Assembly (NCBI GenBank): GCA_002494645.1
Contig: DACE01000014.1
Location: forward strand, 1-18,891
Length of the DNA: 18,891 nt
Reading direction: 5' to 3'
Origin: Euryarchaeota archaeon UBA256
GTDB lineage: Archaea > Thermoplasmatota > Poseidoniia > Poseidoniales > Poseidoniaceae
The first letter of the stretch is position 1, and each line of letters opens with the position of its first letter. Positions 12,154 through 18,891 of the stretch are shown here, piece by piece. Under the pieces are notes generated by a model. It saw nothing but the letters and a program-made list of their open reading frames with translations. It made no database searches and was not told where the DNA came from. Position numbers and translations under genes: made by a program.

Positions 12154-13597
12154 GGCTTACGCGACGCCGGTCACGGGGGAAGAGAACCGTTTCACGAACG
12201 TTCTTTGCACCAGTGAGTTTCATCAAAATACGTTCAACGCCAAGTCCCCATCCAGCGTGTGGAGGGACGCCATGGCGGAATCCTGCGACATAAAACTCAA
12301 ACTCCTCAGGGTCCAAATCCATGTCTTTGAGATTTTCAATGAGAACGTCCATCCTGTGCTCACGTTGTCCGCCTGATGTCAGTTCATCCCTTCCAAAATT
12401 CAGGTCGAATCCGCGACTGAGTTGTTTTCCAGTGGAGCCGATTTCGCCTTCGACATGATGGATATAGAAGGGTTTGAGGTCCATTGGCCAGCGAGGGAGG
12501 AAGTAAAATTGAGGCAAGTCTTCAGCAAGCAGATCTGAATTCTCAGCGTCAATGTCGTCACCCCACTCAATGCTGCCACCCTTTGCTTTGATGGTTGCAA
12601 TTGCATCACAATACGAGAGTCTTGGAAAGGGGAGTTCAGGAACAATAACCTCAATGGGTTCTTCATCCTGTGTTGCTCGGTAAGCGTTGATGGTATTGAT
12701 GTGAGCCATGCAGGCATCGTCTTCTGCAACGGATTTCCAAATGTGATGAATCATTCGTTCAAGCACGCCCATCACGTCATCATCGTTGGCCCATGAACAC
12801 TCGATGTCAAAGGAAATAAATTCGTTGAGGTGACGGTATGTATCGTGCTTTTCTGCTCGGAAGGCAGGGCCAACTTCGAAGACTCGTTCGAGTCCACCCG
12901 ACATGCAGAGTTGCTTGTACAATTGAGGTGACTGATTGAGAAACGCTGGCGTTTCAAAGTACATCATAGGAAAAAGGTCGGTGCCTCCTTCGGTTGCAGT
13001 GGCGACAATCTTTGGGGTGTGGGTCTCAAAGAATCCCTCAGCAATCAGGGCTTCTCTTCCGTACTGTAGTACACTTCCTCGTAGGCGGAACATGGCGTTC
13101 ACTTGGGCTCTTCGAAGGTCGAGGAACCGGTTGTCTAAGCGGGTGTCGAGTGCGACATGGACGGTATCGGTGACGCCGAGTGGAAGGGGCGCTTCCGCGC
13201 GTGCAATCACCGTGACAGAGGTGGCAACGACTTCGTAGGCTGGAGGTGGTGTGGGCTCACCCTCTTTGGTTTTGGGTGGTCGCTTTTGTGATACGGTACC
13301 GGTGAACTGCAGGGTGGACTCTCGGGTCATGCGTTGAACCATGTCAAGGGCTTCATCCCCAACATTGTCGCCCTTCAGAAAGACCTGAGTTGTACCCGTA
13401 CCGTCTCGCAGGTCAACAAAGCAAATGGCACCCTTTCCACGGTTCGCTTCCATGAAGCCAGCAATGGTGACTTCTTGGTCGATCAAATCAGCACCCATGC
13501 GTTGGATTTCGCCCATGGTATGCGTTCGGTAGGCGGTAGGATGCCAAGTGGTCATGGTCTTGGGGTCACGGTAGAGAACATGAAGGATTCGCTGCAC
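12149..13597 (-). CDS. aspS: Aspartyl-tRNA synthetase, archaeal/eukaryal type
   Basis: Charges tRNA-Asp with aspartate in the cytosol. It has 482 residues from a GTG at 13597 (GAGAGG eight bases upstream) or 468 from the ATG at 13555; the family usually starts near YRTHTMGEI. The N-terminal OB-fold anticodon domain is followed by the class II core: motif 1 FFETHTPKI, the Asp-specific ATEGGTDLFPM and QSPQLYKQ, motif 2 FRAEKHDTYRHLNE, and motif 3 GWGLGVERI with FPRDRRRVSP at the end. There is no bacterial GAD insertion domain, so it is the archaeal form. It carries an extra Pro/Lys-rich loop (KRPPKTKEGEPTPPP) in the anticodon domain. At the two positions that separate discriminating from non-discriminating archaeal enzymes, I align Glu and Pro instead of Trp26 and Lys85 of the Thermococcus enzyme (see findings). 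Confidence 0.95.
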   Translation of the reverse strand: MQRILHVLYRDPKTMTTWHPTAYRTHTMGEIQRMGADLIDQEVTIAGFMEANRGKGAICFVDLRDGTGTTQVFLKGDNVGDEALDMVQRMTRESTLQFTGTVSQKRPPKTKEGEPTPPPAYEVVATSVTVIARAEAPLPLGVTDTVHVALDTRLDNRFLDLRRAQVNAMFRLRGSVLQYGREALIAEGFFETHTPKIVATATEGGTDLFPMMYFETPAFLNQSPQLYKQLCMSGGLERVFEVGPAFRAEKHDTYRHLNEFISFDIECSWANDDDVMGVLERMIHHIWKSVAEDDACMAHINTINAYRATQDEEPIEVIVPELPFPRLSYCDAIATIKAKGGSIEWGDDIDAENSDLLAEDLPQFYFLPRWPMDLKPFYIHHVEGEIGSTGKQLSRGFDLNFGRDELTSGGQREHRMDVLIENLKDMDLDPEEFEFYVAGFRHGVPPHAGWGLGVERILMKLTGAKNVRETVLFPRDRRRVSP

Positions 13598-13653
13598 TCT
13601 GCTCGCCTCTCATCGCTGCTCAACGGACAAAAAGAAGCGAAAACAACCGATTC

Positions 13654-13668
13654 CTACAATAATTTAGA
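13654..13668. promoter_or_regulatory. A/T-rich element in the divergent gap between aspS and the surface-protein gene
   Basis: CTACAATAATTTAGA (plus) and its complement contain TATA-like cores in both directions (AATAATTTAG; CTAAATTATT). It is the only A/T-rich block in the 119-base gap 13598-13716. It could place a minus-strand start site near 13636, ahead of aspS, and a plus-strand one near 13686, about 30 bases before the surface-protein ATG. This is inference from position and composition. Confidence 0.3.
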
Positions 13669-13716
13669 GGGCCAATTGTCCCGAAGTCTCTTGAACGGTG
13701 TCCTGTTGGTTAATCC

Positions 13717-16700
13717 ATGACGAGCCAAATTGCTCGGGCCGTGACCTGTGTCGCCCTACTGCTTTTGATGAGTGCTTCACCACTCATGTCAACGGCTTCT
13801 GCACATTCTTCCATCCTCTTGAGTGTTGATACCAATCACGTGGTGATGTCTCCAGGTGAATCAGCCAACATCACCTTATCCATTGAAAATAACGCATCGA
13901 GCATTGAATCGTATAACATCACGATTGACGACAGCACCTTGGCAACGTATTGGGAGGTCATTCCCACCGAAACGGTGGTCAACAAAGTCTTTCCAACTTG
14001 GTCAAAGAATACCACCATCATCGTCCGACTGAGTGAAGGCGCAACGGTCAGCGATAGCGGTGAATTTACGGTGATTGCGACAGAACCTGGTGCAAATGTA
14101 TCAAGCGCAATAACGGTTTTTGTCACGGTTGCACCTGCCTATCACCCCTCACTGAGTCCAACTGCCAACGGTTTGACACCAATGTTTGCTGGAGCCAGCA
14201 CCAATCTTACCTTTGATGCAACGAACCTCGGTACCGTGACCGATACCTTTCTGCTCGATGTCGAAGTACAACCCGATCTCGCAGCTTGGTGGGCCAATCA
14301 CAGCAACAGTACCGGTGGTAATTCATCGGGGAATGGAACAAATACAACCAATGGTACCAACACAACTTCTTCCAGTTTGAGCGTCTTGATGTACGGCAAT
14401 AGTTACACGGGTGCAAACGGACTCGACGCCCTTGTCGAAAGCATCATTGATGCATCAGGAGTCAACGGAACGGTTGATGCCAATTCTGGAGGGGGCATGT
14501 CTCTTGCAGAGCACGAACAAAACGTTGCTACCGCCGGACATCAGTGGAATACAACGCTACGCAATGCTGCTTGGGATTATGTCGTTCTCCAAGATCAGAG
14601 CCAAATACCGTCCCTTCCAACCAACGACTCAAATTGGACTGCAAGCAAAAATGGAGCAGTCGATATCAGCACTGAAATTGAGGCTGAAGGTGCAGAATCT
14701 GTTCTCTTCATGACATGGGGCCGACGAAGTGGTGAATCTGGAACGCAATGGCATCAATACAATATCAATCAGAATTTCACCGTCATGCAAGAGAGGTTAA
14801 CTGAGGGATATACTCGATATGCAGAGAACATGAGCGCTGCAGGTAACACCGTCTGGATTGCACCAGTCGGACTGGCCTTCAAGACCATTCATGATTCGGT
14901 TGAGGCGAGTGGCACCAATGCAACCCAATCTGGAAACCTTTTCTACGATTTGTATACTTCTGACGGAAGCCATCCGTCACTGCAAGGCTCCTACCTCGCA
15001 GCATGCGTTTTGTTTTCAACCATGAGCGGAGAGGTGTGCTCAGCAAGCAACGACACCGTTTCTTTGAATGCCTCCATCAAACTCCAACTCCAGCAAGCCT
15101 CTGACGACACCGTGTTCAACCAGACCACGGGAATGTCATATTATCCTTGGGAAATCACTGGGACATCAGCCTTTGGCATGGGTTCCAGTATTCCAAACGG
15201 ATGGTACCTTCAATGGGACGATGATGAGTTGAGCCAGATGGCCGCAGGTAGCACGCAAACGGCAACCCTCTCAGTGACGGTTCCAGCCGACGCAGCCCCT
15301 GATTTCTACGGATACCGCTTGACCATGGGGTCCACGAACGGGAACGTCACCACCTCAACCATCATCGTCATTGAAGTCGTTGCAGAACCAGCAATTGCCC
15401 TCGCCTTCCTCCAACAAAGCGACGCCTTCCTTTCCGGGAGCAGTTCGCTAAGTGCCATGCAGGTGACCAATACCGGAAATACCGCAATGGACTTGAGTTG
15501 GGCCCTCACAACCGATGTCGGGTCGTTGTGCACGCCGTCGCTCGTGGATGCAGAAACTCTCAATCTCCAGCCAAATGAAGTGACAAATCTCTCCTTCATG
15601 GTCGACGTTCATGAAACTGCAGACAGTTCAGACCAATGCACGCTGAATCTGGCAGCAACTCTTCACCAAAGCGGCACAACTTCATTGCTTGAGGAACTGG
15701 AATTCATCGTTGAAATCGATGAGGCCGTCAATTTCTCCCTTGCAGGTCCAATCAACATCGTTGACATCGTGCCTTCGGAGGGCGGAAGTTACGAGATTCG
15801 CCTGTCGAACCACGGCAGTGACCAAGCCCTCTTTTTCCTTGACATCAACGAGAGCCTTGGCCTTGACACCGTTTTGGTTACGGCTTCTGGCGTGACGGTT
15901 GGACCAGGACAGGTTGGTACTTGGACGGTTCACACGGAGGGTGATGTATCGCTTTCTGGCCTCCAAACACAAACCTTCTCCGTTGAATACGGCGGCCACC
16001 TCGTGGTCTTGGATGTTGAAGTAAACCTCCTCGAAGTAGCCTCATTATCGCTTTCTGCTGGCTCCGAAGACCGCCTGCTCATTCAACCCGGTCAGATTGA
16101 AACCATGCTGGTCAACATCACCAACACTGGCACATCCAATCTTTCTCTCTCTGTATCGTTGTTGAACCTCCCTGCTGATGTATCGGTGTCGATGAGTGAA
16201 ACAACGGTTCTGCTTGGCCACGGCGAATCCTCCGTGGTCAACATCACCTTCACCGCCCAGGCGGGGGCGCTCGCCTCCACCACGGAAATTGAACTTCAGG
16301 TGAGTGAACCCGGTCGTTCGGAATCGCTCGTCTTTGACCTCATCGTCGTGGATAGGGAGGATGTACTGGTGACAAGTTTGCAAGACCATCTCTTCGCCAA
16401 TCCATTGACTTCGCAGAGCATGAGCGTAGAGGTCATCAATTTGGGAACGGCTACCGAAGTATTCGTGATCGACTGGTCGACCACATCAGCGTCGTCGTGG
16501 TTTGAATTTACACGTTCACGCTCTTCGCTTACGCTCGGACCGGGGGCTTCGGAAACGATTGATTTGAGTGTTATTGAGATCGCTCCGGGTGCGCCGGCTG
16601 ATGGGCTCCTCTACACCTTTACAGTCACCTCAAGTACCAATCCGAGCAACACAGACTCACTTGACGTCACCGTGCAACCTGCTACGGCGGGCGCTAACAT

Positions 16701-17709
16701 CACTGCGGTGATTGAGAATGGAGAAGCCCGTCCTGGACAATCCATTTTTGGAACCCTGACCATGACCAATACGGGCAATGTTGAGGACACGCTTTCAATC
16801 TCAACGGTGGGTGCTGATTGTGGTCTTGACACCAACGTCACGTTGGGGGCAGGCCTCTCATCTCCCGCTCTAGGGTGGTCCTGTGTCGTCTCCAGCGACG
16901 CCGAAGCCGGCCAACAAGCCATCACCTTCCGGGCGGTGAGCAGCATGCGAAGCAACGTGGCCGTAGAATACTCAGTACTCTATGAGGTTGAGGCGGATTG
17001 GCCGGGCAATACCCTGGTCGCTGTAAGTTTCGAGGATGCCAAAGTTTCTCTCGGTGTTGACAGTTCAACCACAACGGTCGTCACCGTCCAAAATCTCGGA
17101 AATACCGAAGTGAGCGGTACGCTGGATGTGTTGGGTAAGGATGGAGGATTGGTCTTGCTTGAATGGCTTCGCCTTAGCGACCAAGAAATGACCAACGATT
17201 ACACCTTGACGGCAGGGTCAAGTATTGATTTCACCCTCACCATCATCTCAAATACTGCGCGAACAGGCAACGCCGACCTCACTGTTCGAGCCACTTCTTC
17301 GGCAGCAGGCGTCATCACGAGTGACGAATCGGTGCCGCTTCAAGTCTCCATAGAAGGTCCTGCGCTTCCTCCAAACGGGCTCGCTTTGCCTCTGGGTGTG
17401 TCTGTCAGCCAACCCATCACACTCAGCATCATGGGTGTCGGTTGGTTGCTCGCCTTGGTGTTGCTGCAACTCCGCCGCCGTTCAGCACCGAAGGAAGAGG
17501 ACGCAGAACTGATTGAATCCTCGGATGATGAAGAGGATGATGAGGTCAAGGACCAGGAAGAACTTGGCTTCAATGAATGCCGCCTTGATGGGGACAACAA
17601 AGTCAGTTGCCCAACATGTGAGGCTCGCCTGGGTGTGCCCCGTGGTAGCGAGCCACCGTTCCGCTTTACCTGCCCGAAATGCAGCAATAAAATCCGTGTC
17701 GTCGAGTGA
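13717..17709 (+). CDS. Giant cell-surface protein: Ig-like (NEW3-type) repeats, an SGNH-hydrolase domain, TM anchor and cytoplasmic zinc ribbon
   Basis: 1330 residues. A Sec signal peptide (Arg7, hydrophobic core VTCVALLLLMSA, likely cut after ASA-H30) is followed by about eight beta-sandwich repeats of about 100 residues. Each carries an 'N-x-G' turn: SIENNASS 56, TNLGTV 169, TNTGNT 585, SNHGSD 697, TNTGTS 802, INLGTA 907, TNTGNV 1017 and QNLGNT 1125. Residues 221-480 are an SGNH/GDSL-type hydrolase: GNSYT with Ser229, VVLQDQSQIP, and Asp416-x-x-His419 (SDGSHP). It is preceded by a linker of Asn-x-Thr/Ser sequons (198-220), so N-glycosylation is likely. A single TM helix (about 1234-1252) is followed by RRR, a very acidic stretch (1260-1282), and a C-terminal zinc ribbon (Cys1298, 1301, 1319, 1322). 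The topology is outside the cell with an inside tail. The esterase may act on surface or environmental glycans or acyl groups; the substrate is unknown. Confidence 0.88.
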   Translation: MTSQIARAVTCVALLLLMSASPLMSTASAHSSILLSVDTNHVVMSPGESANITLSIENNASSIESYNITIDDSTLATYWEVIPTETVVNKVFPTWSKNTTIIVRLSEGATVSDSGEFTVIATEPGANVSSAITVFVTVAPAYHPSLSPTANGLTPMFAGASTNLTFDATNLGTVTDTFLLDVEVQPDLAAWWANHSNSTGGNSSGNGTNTTNGTNTTSSSLSVLMYGNSYTGANGLDALVESIIDASGVNGTVDANSGGGMSLAEHEQNVATAGHQWNTTLRNAAWDYVVLQDQSQIPSLPTNDSNWTASKNGAVDISTEIEAEGAESVLFMTWGRRSGESGTQWHQYNINQNFTVMQERLTEGYTRYAENMSAAGNTVWIAPVGLAFKTIHDSVEASGTNATQSGNLFYDLYTSDGSHPSLQGSYLAACVLFSTMSGEVCSASNDTVSLNASIKLQLQQASDDTVFNQTTGMSYYPWEITGTSAFGMGSSIPNGWYLQWDDDELSQMAAGSTQTATLSVTVPADAAPDFYGYRLTMGSTNGNVTTSTIIVIEVVAEPAIALAFLQQSDAFLSGSSSLSAMQVTNTGNTAMDLSWALTTDVGSLCTPSLVDAETLNLQPNEVTNLSFMVDVHETADSSDQCTLNLAATLHQSGTTSLLEELEFIVEIDEAVNFSLAGPINIVDIVPSEGGSYEIRLSNHGSDQALFFLDINESLGLDTVLVTASGVTVGPGQVGTWTVHTEGDVSLSGLQTQTFSVEYGGHLVVLDVEVNLLEVASLSLSAGSEDRLLIQPGQIETMLVNITNTGTSNLSLSVSLLNLPADVSVSMSETTVLLGHGESSVVNITFTAQAGALASTTEIELQVSEPGRSESLVFDLIVVDREDVLVTSLQDHLFANPLTSQSMSVEVINLGTATEVFVIDWSTTSASSWFEFTRSRSSLTLGPGASETIDLSVIEIAPGAPADGLLYTFTVTSSTNPSNTDSLDVTVQPATAGANITAVIENGEARPGQSIFGTLTMTNTGNVEDTLSISTVGADCGLDTNVTLGAGLSSPALGWSCVVSSDAEAGQQAITFRAVSSMRSNVAVEYSVLYEVEADWPGNTLVAVSFEDAKVSLGVDSSTTTVVTVQNLGNTEVSGTLDVLGKDGGLVLLEWLRLSDQEMTNDYTLTAGSSIDFTLTIISNTARTGNADLTVRATSSAAGVITSDESVPLQVSIEGPALPPNGLALPLGVSVSQPITLSIMGVGWLLALVLLQLRRRSAPKEEDAELIESSDDEEDDEVKDQEELGFNECRLDGDNKVSCPTCEARLGVPRGSEPPFRFTCPKCSNKIRVVE
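14377..15156 (+). other. SGNH/GDSL-type esterase domain inside the surface protein
   Basis: Encodes residues 221-480. The nucleophile is Ser229 in LMYGNSYTGANG (GNS instead of the usual GDS, as in DUF4886-like members). Block III is VVLQDQSQIP, and the Asp416/His419 dyad lies in SDGSHPSLQGSYLAA. An internal MTWGRRSG and the long HQYNINQNFTVMQERL helix are also typical of this branch, whose members act on acylated sugars. All three triad candidates are present, so it is likely active. Confidence 0.7.
17608..17706 (+). other. C-terminal zinc-ribbon of the surface protein (cytoplasmic side)
   Basis: Encodes residues 1298-1330: CPTC, 17 intervening residues ending in RFT, then CPKCSNKIRVVE. The four cysteines in two CPxC knuckles match the MJ0042/zinc-ribbon pattern. 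It follows the TM helix and an acidic linker, so by the positive-inside rule it faces the cytoplasm. Confidence 0.75.
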
Positions 17710-18495
17710 TCACAAACGCTGGGCAACCAGAAGGAATGCCGTATGGCCGAAAGGTCCGTTGACGGGGCGCATACCGCCACGGGATGCTCTGCCCCATTCA
17801 CGTTCCATTAATTCTCCAGCCCACTCAACCTGCAATCCAGCAGATTCACAGGCCTCCCAAGCCGCTTCAAGTTGCGAGGTCACTGGGCAATAACAGGCCA
17901 GTCTGCCACCTTTGGACAGGCACTCCGCGACCGCTGCAATAGCGGGGGGATGGTCGGGAAGGTCGAGAATGATGGCGTCGTAGGTTGAATGAATGGCTTT
18001 GATTGCATCAGTAGAATCCTCAATTCGTCCTTCAACATGATGATGCTGTGGGAATTCTTGCCAGACACTTTTTGCTCTCCTCAAATTTTCAAGCCCGACT
18101 TCTGCATGTTCTTGTCGAGGTTCAACCGTGGTGTGAATTCCAGTCCCGCCCAAGGCTCGTGCGATGTGCAGCGAAAGTCCAGCGCTTCCGATACCAGCTT
18201 CAAGCACTGCATCGCCAGAGCCGATACCGAGGCGTGCCACAAAGAACCCTGCGTCTTTTGCGCTGATGGTTTGGGCACGACGAAGCATACCCTTGCTGAG
18301 TTCAGGAAGACGGGGGGGCAGACGGCGTAATTCTTTCTGCCCGATGGTCACCGTATCCCCGATGGATATTCCGTCGAGTGTTGCCTGAGGGTCAAATACG
18401 CCCAAACCTTTGATTTTCACAGTACCACTGGTCAATTCAACGACGTGAACCTTGCCGCTTTCCTCGATGAGAACGGCCCACTGTTCACTGCTCAT
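17710..18495 (-). CDS. trmI: tRNA (adenine-N1)-methyltransferase, archaeal TrmI type
   Basis: 261 residues. It uses S-adenosylmethionine to make m1A at positions 57/58 of the tRNA T-loop (archaeal members modify both). An N-terminal small beta domain (1-65) precedes RRAQTISAKDAGFFVARLGI, the TrmI signature before the Rossmann methyltransferase. SAM motif I is VLEAGIGSAGLSLHIARALG (97-116), motif II TVEPRQEHAEVGLENLRRA, motif IV AIILDLPDHPP, and CYCPVTSQLEAAWEA replaces the usual YSPTINQ. The ATG at 18495 has no Shine-Dalgarno site. A TTATGA box at about 18520-18525 lies some 27 bases upstream, suggesting a leaderless message. Its stop codon abuts that of the surface-protein gene. Confidence 0.9.
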   Translation of the reverse strand: MSSEQWAVLIEESGKVHVVELTSGTVKIKGLGVFDPQATLDGISIGDTVTIGQKELRRLPPRLPELSKGMLRRAQTISAKDAGFFVARLGIGSGDAVLEAGIGSAGLSLHIARALGGTGIHTTVEPRQEHAEVGLENLRRAKSVWQEFPQHHHVEGRIEDSTDAIKAIHSTYDAIILDLPDHPPAIAAVAECLSKGGRLACYCPVTSQLEAAWEACESAGLQVEWAGELMEREWGRASRGGMRPVNGPFGHTAFLLVAQRL

Positions 18496-18519
18496 GGCTT
18501 GAAGGGGCGCGTCGTTTTG

Positions 18520-18525
18520 TCATAA
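18520..18525 (-). promoter_or_regulatory. TATA-like box for a leaderless trmI message
   Basis: TTATGA on the minus strand, centred about 27 bases before the trmI ATG. With the usual archaeal spacing, transcription would begin at or next to the start codon. There is no ribosome-binding site between them. Confidence 0.35.
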
Positions 18526-18596
18526 GGATATCTTGATACTTGCACAATGATGTTCAAAAGTGCCCTAATATGCTCTCAGTCCAAAAGGCGAGTGTT

Positions 18597-18604
18597 TCAT
18601 ATAC
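18597..18604 (+). promoter_or_regulatory. TATA-like box for a leaderless message of the CGHC protein
   Basis: TTCATATACT on plus places a TATA core (CATATA, 18599-18603) about 25-28 bases before the ATG at 18626. No Shine-Dalgarno site is suitably placed, so transcription probably starts at the ATG. Confidence 0.4.
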
Positions 18605-18625
18605 TGTCCCCAACGTGCGAAAGGC

Positions 18626-18891
18626 ATGAACCATGCCACGCGTAGTATAGCCTTTGCGATTGTTGCGATTTTCTTGGGCAGTCTTGCCACAGGAATGATG
18701 ACCAATCTTTACCAGACTCCTGTTGAGATTCTTGAGGAAGAACAAGTCATTGCAACCTCTTCCCAAGCAACGAGCCCCGGCCACGTCGTCTTTGGACAAT
18801 ACATCTCCTCGGACAACTGCGGACACTGTTCCAAGACCGGTGGAGGCTCTGACGCCCACCACTCCATCAAGCAAAATCATCCTGATGAATA
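18626..18891 (+). CDS. Secreted CxxC (CGHC) protein, possibly thioredoxin-fold, N-terminal fragment (runs off window)
   Basis: The ATG at 18626 opens 88 codons that run uninterrupted to the window end. The N-terminus is a signal peptide or anchor: MNHATRSIAFAIVAIFLGSL and onward, hydrophobic to about residue 25. An acidic stretch (EILEEEQVIA) follows, then VVFGQYISSDNCGHCSKTGG and SDAHHSIKQNHPDEY. A strand ending a few residues before CGHC looks like the active-site strand of a thioredoxin-like fold, and CGHC is the protein disulfide isomerase motif. An extracytoplasmic thiol-disulfide or metal-binding role is therefore likely, although the rest of the fold is outside the window. It is divergent from trmI. 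The unbroken opposite frame here is a shadow. Confidence 0.65.
   Translation, partial: MNHATRSIAFAIVAIFLGSLATGMMTNLYQTPVEILEEEQVIATSSQATSPGHVVFGQYISSDNCGHCSKTGGGSDAHHSIKQNHPDE

Noticed and set aside
16045..16389. Long antisense frames within the surface-protein gene
   Set aside because: Shadows of a repeat-rich plus-strand gene with clear domains. No family features.
13915..17350. Possible tandem DNA repeats in the surface-protein gene
   Set aside because: The repetition is at the protein-fold level only. The Ig-like units share short motifs (N-x-G turns) but not DNA sequence.
18554..18880. 108-residue open frame on the minus strand at the right edge
   Set aside because: It is the antisense of the signal-peptide/CGHC gene, has no recognisable motif, and lacks a promoter or ribosome site.
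1..18891. CRISPR arrays, insertion sequences, rRNA or tRNA genes
   Set aside because: No spaced direct repeats, transposase-like proteins, terminal inverted repeats or cloverleaf/rRNA signatures were seen on either strand.

Overview
The window looks like a piece of an archaeal chromosome, most probably a marine planktonic euryarchaeon of the Poseidoniia (Marine Group II/III) type. The evidence is an archaeal/eukaryal-type aspartyl-tRNA synthetase, an archaeal-type TrmI tRNA methyltransferase, a very large secreted protein of Ig-like repeats with a C-terminal membrane anchor and a cytoplasmic zinc ribbon, TATA-like boxes about 25-30 bases before several start codons (leaderless style), and Shine-Dalgarno sites inside operons. 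The lineage is an inference from gene style, not a database match. Coding density is very high: no gap exceeds about 170 bases, and TGA is the stop codon in nearly every gene.

Layout. Bases 1-238 (minus) hold the N-terminus of an APC-family amino-acid permease. Next, on the minus strand, are two ATGA-overlapped genes (2665 to 351) for a 2-aminophenol-1,6-dioxygenase-like class III extradiol enzyme. The beta subunit is catalytic. The alpha subunit has lost its metal ligands and is fused to a RidA-family domain resembling 2-aminomuconate deaminase. A small unknown membrane protein (plus, 2720-3259) is divergent from them. From 11269 down to 3260 (minus) lies a tight eight-gene run: kynurenine-formamidase-like alpha/beta hydrolase, SDR, TPR protein, luciferase-like monooxygenase, asparaginase-II family protein, 2-aminomuconic/2-hydroxymuconic semialdehyde dehydrogenase, a free-standing Lon substrate-binding domain protein, and PanB. 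A CPBP membrane protease (plus), AspRS (minus), the 1330-residue surface protein (plus), TrmI (minus) and the start of a secreted CGHC protein (plus) fill the rest.

How the genes fit together. Ring cleavage of an o-aminophenol-type compound would give 2-aminomuconic semialdehyde. The ALDH would oxidise this to 2-aminomuconate, and the Rid domain would deaminate that to 4-oxalocrotonate/2-hydroxymuconate plus ammonia. These three steps are encoded within about 6 kb. The formamidase-like hydrolase, amidohydrolase, flavin monooxygenase and amino-acid permease suggest supply of the aromatic amine from tryptophan/kynurenine-like or other amide compounds. Kynureninase, any aromatic hydroxylase of known type, and the lower pathway (decarboxylase, hydratase, aldolase) are not in the window. 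The substrate is therefore inferred, and this archaeal arrangement with a dioxygenase-deaminase fusion is the most interesting thing here.
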